Origin: an uncultured Eubacteriales bacterium
Lineage (GTDB): Bacteria > Bacillota > Clostridia > UMGS1883
DNA: 6,234 nt
NCBI GenBank assembly: GCA_905195005.1
Contig: CAJJUC010000142.1
Span: forward strand, 1 to 6,234
Reading direction: 5' to 3'
This document shows positions 1 to 5,540 of the stretch, in pieces (position 1 is the first letter of the stretch; every line of letters begins with the position of its first letter). Position numbers and translations under genes: made by a program. A model generated the notes under the pieces. The model was not told the DNA's origin and did no database searches. It was given only the letters and a program-made list of their open reading frames with translations.

Positions 1-348
1 CGCGCACTGATTACTGATTTTATCGTTCCGCTGCTCAAGACTTACCTGCGTGGGATACAGCTCTAACAGGGAATCATCATTAATCAGTTCGATTTCCTCC
101 GCAAAGTGGAACATTATGTTATCCGTATATCCGATTTCTCTCATATAGTTTTCCATGTCACGTTCCGAGAAATACGGGTTTGCAATAAACAATCTGCTTA
201 TAAATGACACAGTATCCCCATATGTTGCTTTATTGTCAAGAAGTGCATACTGCTTCCCGTCAATCACTGTACCTCGCAGCAGTCCTGCGCTCCATAATTG
301 AAACGCAAAAAAGAAATCATCGCTGTCTTCGGGAATATCCTCAAACAT
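1..348 (-). CDS. Unrecognised protein, partial (C-terminus beyond left edge), start unclear
   Basis: A minus-strand frame is open from the stop at 369-367 to the left edge, about 122 codons, and reads as a normal acidic soluble protein (it begins MFEDIPEDSDDFF, then LLRGTVIDGKQYALLDN and later FHFAEEIELINDD). I do not recognise the family and see no catalytic motif, signal peptide or membrane segment. The first in-frame ATG is at 348, but no purine-rich ribosome binding site lies ahead of it. The frame stays open for six more codons upstream without a start. It may therefore be the 5'-truncated remains of a longer gene rather than an intact one. It lies just downstream of the presumed immunity gene, where Rhs loci often keep displaced toxin or immunity fragments; that reading is inference. 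That the stretch is or was coding is fairly sure; its identity is unknown. Confidence 0.5.
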   Translation of the reverse strand, partial: MFEDIPEDSDDFFFAFQLWSAGLLRGTVIDGKQYALLDNKATYGDTVSFISRLFIANPYFSERDMENYMREIGYTDNIMFHFAEEIELINDDSLLELYPTQVSLEQRNDKISNQCA

Positions 349-403
349 GCAGTCGTATATTTCGATTTACTTCTTATCAAACATACAAACATCTGCATTT
401 ATT

Positions 404-802
404 TTATTCAATGTATTCCTTTATAATACACCGTTCATTAGTGTCTTTCATATCAAAAAACAAATTTGGTTTGTTTAACAAATAAACATTAATAACATTT
501 TCATGCTTATTGCCAACAAATATTTTAATAAATTTCTTTTCACCTATTTTTACCCTGTTTAGTTCATATGAGGTTAGCAGTATACTTTCCTTATTGAAAT
601 CAACATTATATTTGTCGAGAGAATACAATGTGTAATCTTTGTCATCTGTGTTACAAACCGTAAATCCTTCTACACTTTTTTGACCGTTTCTCGTTTCTAT
701 TGTATCTAATAAGGAATACTGTATTCGACGGCTTTTTTGCACTGCATAGCATAATAAAATACACAAAACACTCACTATTATTATAATTTTTACTTTTTTC
801 AT
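404..802 (-). CDS. Small membrane-anchored protein, candidate immunity protein of the Rhs toxin
   Basis: A 132-residue protein of no family I recognise. Residues 2-5 are basic (KKVK), and residues 6-20 form one hydrophobic segment followed by KSRR, as in a signal anchor. Cys18 is preceded by Leu rather than Gly, Ala or Ser, so it is not a convincing lipobox. The remaining 110 residues look beta-rich, charged and extracytoplasmic. The ATG at 802 is 3 bases after the Rhs stop, and its ribosome binding site (AGGAGA, 7-base spacer) is formed by the last two Rhs codons, so the two genes are almost certainly cotranscribed and probably translationally coupled. A small gene directly behind an Rhs C-terminal domain is the usual position of the cognate immunity gene. 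The immunity role is inferred from position only. Base composition is extremely AT-rich (10 of 60 G+C in 481-540), unlike the Rhs gene, which fits a separately acquired module. A membrane anchor would suit a toxin met outside the cytoplasm or at the membrane. Confidence 0.75.
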   Translation of the reverse strand: MKKVKIIIIVSVLCILLCYAVQKSRRIQYSLLDTIETRNGQKSVEGFTVCNTDDKDYTLYSLDKYNVDFNKESILLTSYELNRVKIGEKKFIKIFVGNKHENVINVYLLNKPNLFFDMKDTNERCIIKEYIE

Positions 803-805
803 ATA

Positions 806-3727
806 TTATCTCCTCTCCCATATTCCCGGATATGTAACATATGGCATTGTATCCCTACTATATTTGACTAAACCTTTTGGCTTCCTTTTATTCGAATCAA
901 CAATTTCAAGCCAGCTTTCAAAATAGCTTTGGTTGTTCGCCAATATAGGTGTACCAGTGAGTCTGCTCCATCGCATGCTTCCATCCCACCCATACACGGT
1001 ATTTACATCCTGGCTTTCAAAAAAAACCAACGCCAAATTATTAGCATAACTTTGATGTGCAGAATTGCAAGCATATAAGCATATAGTTGAAATAGTTTTG
1101 CGGTTTAGTTTTAAAATTGACGTACCCTTAGAACCTTTGCGGGTAACCCCATTTTCTGCCACTGTCATGTATTGTTTTTTGGTAGAATCTATAATTAGAG
1201 TATCGGGGGTAGAGTGAAAGTATAATGACACTTTCACAATATTTGAACCATTGTTATCCATGTTGTTCCATTCCTCCACGAATTGTTCCACACTTTTTAC
1301 TGGAATTAACTTAACCGTCATGTTCTGTTCTCTCCAACTCTTCGCCTCTTTTTTTGCTCTACTATCAAAGCCACCATTATCTCCGTGCTTCAAACCATAA
1401 AAAATGTATACATCCTCCAGTCCCAATGAATCCACGTAGTTCACAGGGTTATTGCCGCAATACGCATACCAATTCAATCTGTCCTTGACAGGGTCTTCCG
1501 TGATGAACCGTCCGATTGCAGGGTCATAATAACGGTTGCGAAGATAGATAAGCCCCGTTTCACTGTCTTGATATTCTCCCGCATACTTGATGTCGTTCGG
1601 AACATTTTCCGTCTGTGAAATTATACGCCCCCATGGGTCATAACTATAGTTATTTACAATTTCTCCGGTTGAATCTGTAAGTGCGGTAACATCTCCATGT
1701 GCATTATAAAGATAATAGTAATAGCTGCTGCCGATTTTCTTTGCTACCGCCCTGTGCCCGATTATTATTTCTTCGCTGCCTTCCGATATTACATTTCCTG
1801 CCTCATCTATACTGTAATCAGTACTTATTCCGGCAGTTGTTTTTGAACTGCGTAATCCGTCTACACCGATTTTATATGTCGTTTCAACAGAATTAACATT
1901 GGAATATACAAGCTTGTTATCCTCATCATATGCAAACTCATTATTTCCGCGCCTTATTAAATTCCCGTTCAGATCATATTCATACACAGTTTCGACATCG
2001 TTTTCAATCATTTTGCTTAATCTATTGTCACCGCTGTATTCATATGTTTTCACATTACTTCCGCAAGTTTCCGATATAAGATTATTGCGTTTGTCATATG
2101 TGTATACTGTTGTAACTCCGTTTTCCGTATATGACTTCAGCCTGTTCAGGTTGTCGTATGTATAGGATATATTTTTTGTTCCGCTGACCGAAAGAACATT
2201 GCCGTTTCCGTCATAGGTATACGAATACTGTTCCTTAACACTTGATCCCAACTTTGTAGTTACGCTCGTTGCTCGCTTTGCGTCATCATATACATACTCC
2301 GTTGTTATTCCGTTGGGATATGTTATTTTTTTCACCGTTCCGTCAGCATTATAATCATAGGAAACTGTTTTCCCATCAAAATCAAGCTGAACAAGGCGCT
2401 CGGCTCTGTCATATGAATATGTCCGTGCAAATCCCGACGGTGATGTAACAGATGTTAGATTGCCAAGATTGTCATATGCATACTTAGTGATATTGCTTCC
2501 TATGGTTTTCGATGTCAATCTCTCAAGATTATCGTAACCGTAATTTATCGAATGTTCAAGCCTGCCGTTGATATACTTATTATGCTTTGAAATCTGCCCG
2601 TCAAAATTATAAAATATTTCTTCTGACTGAGAACCGTTTTGAATTGATGCAATATTCCCGCATTCATCATACGTGAATAGTCTTTCGTTTCCGTTTGGTG
2701 CAATGCATTTTACAGGGTAACCGTTTGCATCATAGCTATTATACCATGGTTTCGTGTCAATTGCAATACCGGTGCTGTAATTTGAAGTAGAAAGCCCGCG
2801 GTCATCAGCATACACATTATTTACCGACGTTGTTTTTTCGCCGTCCTTCACCGATACCTTTCCCGATGTGCCCCACTTAGTAAATTTATTTTCCTGAATT
2901 GTTCCATCTGCAAGTATTGTTTTAATATTATTTCCTATGTTGTCATATTCAAATACAGTAATGTTTCCGTTGCCGTCCGTGGCGGTAAGGACATTTCTCG
3001 CTAAATCATATGTGAACAGATTGGTATCGGGATTTGAGTTTATCCCCCGTGAATAATTCTCTGTTTTTACAATATTTCCGAACATGTCATAATACTGTTT
3101 AACTTGATTTTCTTTTGCGGTACTGCCCGATTTTGTAAAATAAAATTCCTTCTTTAACAGCTTGTAAAGAACATGATTTATATTACCGAGTGCGTCTGTA
3201 ACAGTTTCGACACGGTTAAGATTATCATATGAACACTGTCCGCTCATTGCATCGGTGCCGAAATCATCATAGTTTTTATAGCCTACAACTCGGTTGCAAT
3301 TATCATAAAGGTATTCTTCTTCTCCGGCATCTGTTTTTCTGTAAACGAGGTTTCCGTAATCATCATATTTTTCAGATACTGAAGAAACTATTGTTCCGTA
3401 CCCTGAAGCTGTTGACGATTTGTAGGTGTTCTTAACCACATTAAAGTATTCTGTATTATTAAATCTTGAGTATCTGCTATAGGTATAGTTTTCGCGTACA
3501 TACTTATAAGAGTTGTCTGAATTATACTCAGGATAACGTATTTCTTGTATACGTCCGCATTCATCATATTTATAGTCTGTTGTATTTCCGGATGCATCGG
3601 TTGAGGAAATCACGCCGCCATATTTTGAATCATATACTGCGGCTATTTCCGAATATTTATTATCGGCATACTTGGTGCGTGTTGTTGTCGGGTTGACAAG
3701 CAACCCATCCTCATACAGATATTGCAC
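806..3727 (-). CDS. Rhs/YD-repeat protein with variable C-terminal toxin-like domain, N-terminally truncated
   Basis: A protein of 973 residues. Residues 33-690 are degenerate YD repeats (YDECGRI, YDNLNR, YDLNGNLI and similar), which in this family form a hollow beta-shell that encloses the C-terminal toxin. Residues 675-769 are the conserved Rhs-associated core (DPWGR, then YLRNRYYDPAIGRF, then NNPVNYVDSLG). Residues 771-973 are unrelated to the repeats and are the variable tip, described separately. Known relatives deliver the tip into neighbouring cells in contact-dependent competition. The assigned start is a GTG at 3727, but GGGAG abuts it with no spacer, so it is doubtful. A TTG at 3703 with GAGG five bases ahead is an alternative. 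The frame is closed by TAA at 3745. There is no signal peptide, membrane segment or N-terminal export domain, although family members are commonly 1500 residues or more. The gene is thus probably a truncated cassette kept as a source of toxin tips, or a pseudogene at its 5' end. The family assignment is certain; expression is not. Confidence 0.93.
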   Translation of the reverse strand: MQYLYEDGLLVNPTTTRTKYADNKYSEIAAVYDSKYGGVISSTDASGNTTDYKYDECGRIQEIRYPEYNSDNSYKYVRENYTYSRYSRFNNTEYFNVVKNTYKSSTASGYGTIVSSVSEKYDDYGNLVYRKTDAGEEEYLYDNCNRVVGYKNYDDFGTDAMSGQCSYDNLNRVETVTDALGNINHVLYKLLKKEFYFTKSGSTAKENQVKQYYDMFGNIVKTENYSRGINSNPDTNLFTYDLARNVLTATDGNGNITVFEYDNIGNNIKTILADGTIQENKFTKWGTSGKVSVKDGEKTTSVNNVYADDRGLSTSNYSTGIAIDTKPWYNSYDANGYPVKCIAPNGNERLFTYDECGNIASIQNGSQSEEIFYNFDGQISKHNKYINGRLEHSINYGYDNLERLTSKTIGSNITKYAYDNLGNLTSVTSPSGFARTYSYDRAERLVQLDFDGKTVSYDYNADGTVKKITYPNGITTEYVYDDAKRATSVTTKLGSSVKEQYSYTYDGNGNVLSVSGTKNISYTYDNLNRLKSYTENGVTTVYTYDKRNNLISETCGSNVKTYEYSGDNRLSKMIENDVETVYEYDLNGNLIRRGNNEFAYDEDNKLVYSNVNSVETTYKIGVDGLRSSKTTAGISTDYSIDEAGNVISEGSEEIIIGHRAVAKKIGSSYYYYLYNAHGDVTALTDSTGEIVNNYSYDPWGRIISQTENVPNDIKYAGEYQDSETGLIYLRNRYYDPAIGRFITEDPVKDRLNWYAYCGNNPVNYVDSLGLEDVYIFYGLKHGDNGGFDSRAKKEAKSWREQNMTVKLIPVKSVEQFVEEWNNMDNNGSNIVKVSLYFHSTPDTLIIDSTKKQYMTVAENGVTRKGSKGTSILKLNRKTISTICLYACNSAHQSYANNLALVFFESQDVNTVYGWDGSMRWSRLTGTPILANNQSYFESWLEIVDSNKRKPKGLVKYSRDTMPYVTYPGIWERR
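809..814 (-). promoter_or_regulatory. Ribosome binding site of the immunity-candidate gene, inside the Rhs coding end
   Basis: AGGAGA, read on the minus strand, is the Arg972-Arg973 codon pair of the Rhs gene and lies 7 bases before the ATG at 802. The Rhs stop codon TAA (808-806) falls between the two. Ribosomes finishing Rhs would be placed to restart on the small gene, so its synthesis should follow that of the toxin protein. Confidence 0.75.
809..1417 (-). other. Rhs C-terminal variable domain, candidate caspase-like (clan CD) toxin
   Basis: Residues 771-973 form a 203-residue tip that follows the core boundary. Visible alternating strands and helices are DVYIFYG (about 772-778), MTVKLIPV (803-810) with a following helix, NIVKVSLYFHS (859-... 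region ending at His838 by protein count 829-839), and ISTICLYACNSA (879-890). A helix (YANNLALVFFES) and a final strand leading to YGWDGS follow. His838 stands at the end of the strand SLYFHS and Cys887 at the end of the next strand ICLYACNSA. This spacing and order resemble the His and Cys dyad of caspase-like peptidases and CHAT or C80 domains, except that Ser, not Gly, follows the His. The fold call is inference from pattern only. A non-peptidase toxin of unknown type is equally open. No HNH, EndoU, ADP-ribosyltransferase or deaminase motif was seen. Confidence 0.4.
1424..1660 (-). other. Rhs-associated core domain, boundary between shell and toxin tip
   Basis: Residues 690-768 of the Rhs protein match the conserved core that ends the repeat shell: Asp697-Pro-Trp-Gly, then a YAGEYQDSETGLIYLRNRYY block, FITEDP, and YAYCGNNPVNYVDSLG. 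In the family the last motif is normally Asp-Pro-x-Gly and marks where the toxin tip is cut off by the protein itself. Here it reads Asp766-Ser-Leu-Gly, with Ser in place of Pro. Everything after residue 770 is non-repeat sequence. Confidence 0.85.
1628..3631 (-). repeat. YD-repeat region of the Rhs protein
   Basis: About 670 codons of degenerate tandem repeats of roughly 20 residues. Most units contain Tyr-Asp followed by a Gly-Asn or Leu-Asn turn, for example at residues 121, 141, 167, 240, 261, 332, 353, 398, 418, 439, 480, 505, 524, 544 and 584. In DNA this shows as recurrent TCATATG and ATTGTCATA words on the plus strand. The copies have diverged and are not exact, so this is an old protein repeat rather than a recent DNA tandem array. 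Confidence 0.9.
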
Positions 3728-4029
3728 CTCCCATCCACACCTTTATCATAAATGCAAACACCCTTAAAATTTACCGATGTTTGACATATTTTTCTGAGTA
3801 TTTAGAAAATTTTTTGTGCAAATTCTTCACAAAATGCTATGACCTCCGTTCTGATATCTGTTAAAGAATTATTTGTAATACAATTAAGCCGAAAGCCGAA
3901 TTTGTCAATTCATTTTTTGACAAATTCGGCTTTCTCAAAGGTATGAAGTTGTACAGATTTTCTTCATCAAATTCAATATCTGTTCTTTAGTTATTATAAA
4001 AGTTTGATATTTGAATGAGCTTTTGGTTA
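3728..4029. other. Gene-poor spacer upstream of the Rhs gene
   Basis: About 300 bases with no complete gene. It holds a perfect inverted repeat (3891-3934) and a minus-strand TATAAT at 3998-3993 whose -35 partner is poor. It also holds a minus-strand stretch that reads without stop for about 35 codons and ends at TAA 3804-3802 (residues ending AFCEEFAQKIF). That stretch has no start codon; it could be a gene remnant or chance. There is no convincing promoter with both boxes, and no ribosome binding site with proper spacing ahead of the Rhs GTG. Confidence 0.5.
3891..3934. repeat. Perfect 18-bp inverted repeat (hairpin)
   Basis: The left arm at 3891-3908 (GAAAGCCGAATTTGTCAA) is exactly complementary to the right arm at 3917-3934, around an 8-base loop (TTCATTTT). 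On neither strand is the stem followed by a run of T, so a simple intrinsic terminator is doubtful, although it lies between the end of the 110-codon gene and the Rhs gene. The left arm is preceded by a partial copy of its own GCCGAA core (3888-3889 onward). Such long perfect stems in spacers are often dispersed palindromic repeats; that is inference. Confidence 0.8.
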
Positions 4030-4362
4030 TCAGCTTTCTTGCCGCATGAACCGACAGTCGCCGGGGTTGCAAACCATGCTAAGCGCCGCAAGACCGAAAA
4101 AATATCCCGCAACCCCCAATGCCGTCAGGTCCTTTATATCGTAATACGACATTCGGATTTTATCAAGCATAAAGTAAATTGCCATTTCCGATTGCATTAC
4201 TGACCTGTAGTTTGAAAACTTTATTATACACATAACTGCCGAAAAGCTTATCAGCGCAAATGAAAGAAAAATCAACGCAAACGACACTGAATACTTTGTC
4301 TTTCTAACGCAAAATGCCGTGAACCCGGCTAAAATGCATATGTAAATGAAATAAAATATCAC
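4030..4362 (-). CDS. Small membrane protein with three predicted transmembrane helices
   Basis: A 110-residue protein of no recognised family. Hydrophobic segments lie at about residues 2-18, 25-47 and 80-97. The first loop is basic (RKTK), which suggests the loop after helix 1 faces the cytoplasm. The middle hydrophilic stretch (48-78) includes KIRMSYYDIKD. The C-terminal tail has two Cys residues (CNPGDC). The start is a GTG at 4362, supported by a strong GGGGGAG ribosome binding site with a 5-base spacer and by a promoter 50-80 bases upstream. It appears to be its own transcription unit: a terminator and a decayed gene separate it from the deacetylase upstream, and a hairpin separates it from the Rhs gene downstream. 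No function can be assigned. That it is a real gene is likely from the start signals. Confidence 0.7.
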   Translation of the reverse strand: MIFYFIYICILAGFTAFCVRKTKYSVSFALIFLSFALISFSAVMCIIKFSNYRSVMQSEMAIYFMLDKIRMSYYDIKDLTALGVAGYFFGLAALSMVCNPGDCRFMRQES

Positions 4363-4411
4363 AGCAACTCCCCCGTAGCAACAAAAGATACATTTTACCT
4401 GACCTATATTC

Positions 4412-4440
4412 AGTATAGCACAGATTCCGCCGCATTTAAA
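4412..4440 (-). promoter_or_regulatory. Sigma-A type promoter of the 110-codon membrane protein gene
   Basis: On the minus strand, TTTAAA (4440-4435) and TATACT (4417-4412) are separated by exactly 17 bases. They match the -35 box at 4 of 6 and the -10 box at 5 of 6 positions. Transcription would start near 4405, leaving a leader of about 40 bases before the GTG at 4362. Confidence 0.55.
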
Positions 4441-4538
4441 GTATAGTTTTTTCCTATTTTATCATACATCAATCCTTTTTAGTTTTCCCATGTTAATCTA
4501 TTTTCATTATAATAACCGCAGATAAAAAGCATTTGGCT

Positions 4539-4586
4539 TTAACGCTGCTCCGAAACATATTCCAAAAATTACTTACTTGCTGCCAT
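4539..4586 (-). pseudogene. Decayed start of a TfoX-like gene
   Basis: An excellent ribosome binding site (AAGGAG at 4599-4594) stands 7 bases before an ATG at 4586. The reading is Met-Ala-Ala-Ser-Lys, then TAA, then in the same frame Phe-Leu-Glu-Tyr-Val-Ser-Glu-Gln-Arg and a second stop. If the first stop were a sense codon the peptide would resemble the conserved beginning of clostridial TfoX N-terminal-domain proteins (of the type MASSKEYLDFVLEQLS, from memory). The rest of the roughly 110-residue domain is absent. I read it as a remnant with a nonsense mutation and a large deletion. A five-codon leader peptide is the alternative. The match is short, so confidence is limited. Confidence 0.4.
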
Positions 4587-4626
4587 CAGTTTTCTCCTTT
4601 CAATAATCCGTGCTGTGAGTAACGGA

Positions 4627-4658
4627 AAGCGCGGACATGCAGCCGCAGGTCCGCGCTT
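4627..4658 (-). terminator. Hairpin terminator after the deacetylase gene
   Basis: A perfect 10-bp GC-rich stem (AAGCGCGGAC at 4627-4636, complement at 4649-4658) with a 12-base loop begins 5 bases after the deacetylase stop codon. On the minus strand it is followed by TTTCCGTT, a weak T stretch. Position and stem strength support termination of the comEC-like/deacetylase transcript; the poor T run leaves efficiency open. Confidence 0.65.
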
Positions 4659-4662
4659 ATTG

Positions 4663-5526
4663 TCAGTTGGGCTTTACCTCAATTGTCCGACCCGATTCAA
4701 CGGTATAAATTCCGCTGCCGATAACCTCAATCCAAATCTTTTTATCTGTGGGATTATAGATTTTAGTACCGTCGGCGCTGAAAACAAGAGAGTTATATGC
4801 CGTCACATAATCATGAATTTCGATATTCGTTGCGTACCATGTATCTTCATGTCCGCCGAGCTTTTCGCAGATTTTTTCAATTCTGTCCCAGTTATTGTTT
4901 CTGTCAAACTCAAAGCTGTGTCCCCACACATAGAACAGGCGCGGATAGCGTGCGTCGGGATAAACGCTTGTATCATTATGAATGCTGACAAATTTCTCTA
5001 TGTAATCAAAGATTTCGGGGTTTTCATGGTGCGCTGTCGGCATCCACGCAAGCCAGTCCGCAGGAATTGCAAATGAATCGTTATCGCCGCCGAGAGTTCT
5101 TGCGTAAGCTATGCCGAGGTCGGCCATCCAACCCCTTATTTTTTCATATGAATTGCCGTTATTGATTATCGTGATGCCGCTGTTCGGATATGCGCAGCCG
5201 CGTATAATCATGTCAAATCTTTCCTCAAGCTCAAGACGGCAGCTGAGAAATTCGCGGATGCCGTCAATCGGAGTCAGCTTACCCGGAGCAAGATGATATG
5301 CTCCGTGAACCGCAACCTCGTGACCGCATCCGAGAATATGCTCTTTTACTTCCTCGGTTGTCATGCGCCGTTCTCCGCCCAAGCGGCTGTTCAGGTTAAA
5401 GGTTGCTTTGACATTATATTTATTAAAAATTTCCGAAAGGCGAATGTCGGGCTTGTACCCGTCATCGTAACTGAAGGTAACTGCTTTCTGTTTTCCGCCC
5501 GGGAATCTTAAAAATCTGTAATCCAT
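4663..5526 (-). CDS. Polysaccharide deacetylase family protein (NodB/CE4 fold), cytosolic type
   Basis: A 287-residue protein with the NodB homology core in residues 12-210. Family members remove acetyl (or similar amide) groups from carbohydrate chains, using a metal held by Asp-His-His. Motif 1 is TFSYDDG, with Asp21 (catalytic base) and Asp22 (metal) by analogy. Motif 2 is HGAYH, with metal ligands His74 and His78. Motif 3 is RGCAYPNSG (109-117), a departure from the usual Arg-x-Pro-Tyr. A later His203 in YVWGHSFEFD is the likely fifth-motif His. Residues 245-287 form a short beta-rich tail. There is no signal peptide or membrane anchor, so it acts in the cytoplasm or leaves by another route; the substrate is unknown. 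The ATG at 5526 has AAGGAG with an 8-base spacer. The gene starts 14 bases after the comEC-like stop, in an apparent operon, and ends at a hairpin terminator. The family call is firm; the substrate is open. Confidence 0.92.
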   Translation of the reverse strand: MDYRFLRFPGGKQKAVTFSYDDGYKPDIRLSEIFNKYNVKATFNLNSRLGGERRMTTEEVKEHILGCGHEVAVHGAYHLAPGKLTPIDGIREFLSCRLELEERFDMIIRGCAYPNSGITIINNGNSYEKIRGWMADLGIAYARTLGGDNDSFAIPADWLAWMPTAHHENPEIFDYIEKFVSIHNDTSVYPDARYPRLFYVWGHSFEFDRNNNWDRIEKICEKLGGHEDTWYATNIEIHDYVTAYNSLVFSADGTKIYNPTDKKIWIEVIGSGIYTVESGRTIEVKPN

Positions 5527-5540
5527 ATCTGTTTCTCCTT

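Noticed and set aside
204..485. Plus-strand frame of 93 codons
   Set aside because: It overlaps the coding-like minus-strand frame at 1-366 and the end of the 132-codon gene, has no ribosome binding site, and its composition is not protein-like.
417..802. Lipoprotein signal in the immunity candidate (Cys18)
   Set aside because: The residue before Cys18 is Leu and those at -3 and -2 are Ile and Leu; a lipobox needs a small residue before the Cys.
3388..3597. Minus-strand frame of 69 codons within the Rhs gene
   Set aside because: It is an alternative frame inside the YD-repeat coding region, with no ribosome binding site and no protein-like pattern.
3993..3998. TATAAT on the minus strand as a promoter for the Rhs gene
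   Set aside because: The -10 box is perfect but no acceptable -35 box lies 16-18 bases upstream, and AT-rich spacers produce such hexamers by chance; it is noted only within the spacer entry.
4519..4541. AAAGC/GCTTT mini-hairpin as a terminator
   Set aside because: The stem has only five base pairs, mostly A-T, and no gene end precedes it apart from the tfoX-like remnant.
4615..5076. Plus-strand frame of 153 codons opposite the deacetylase gene
   Set aside because: It lies antisense to a clear NodB-family gene, runs through the hairpin terminator, and shows no recognisable domain; it is a shadow frame.
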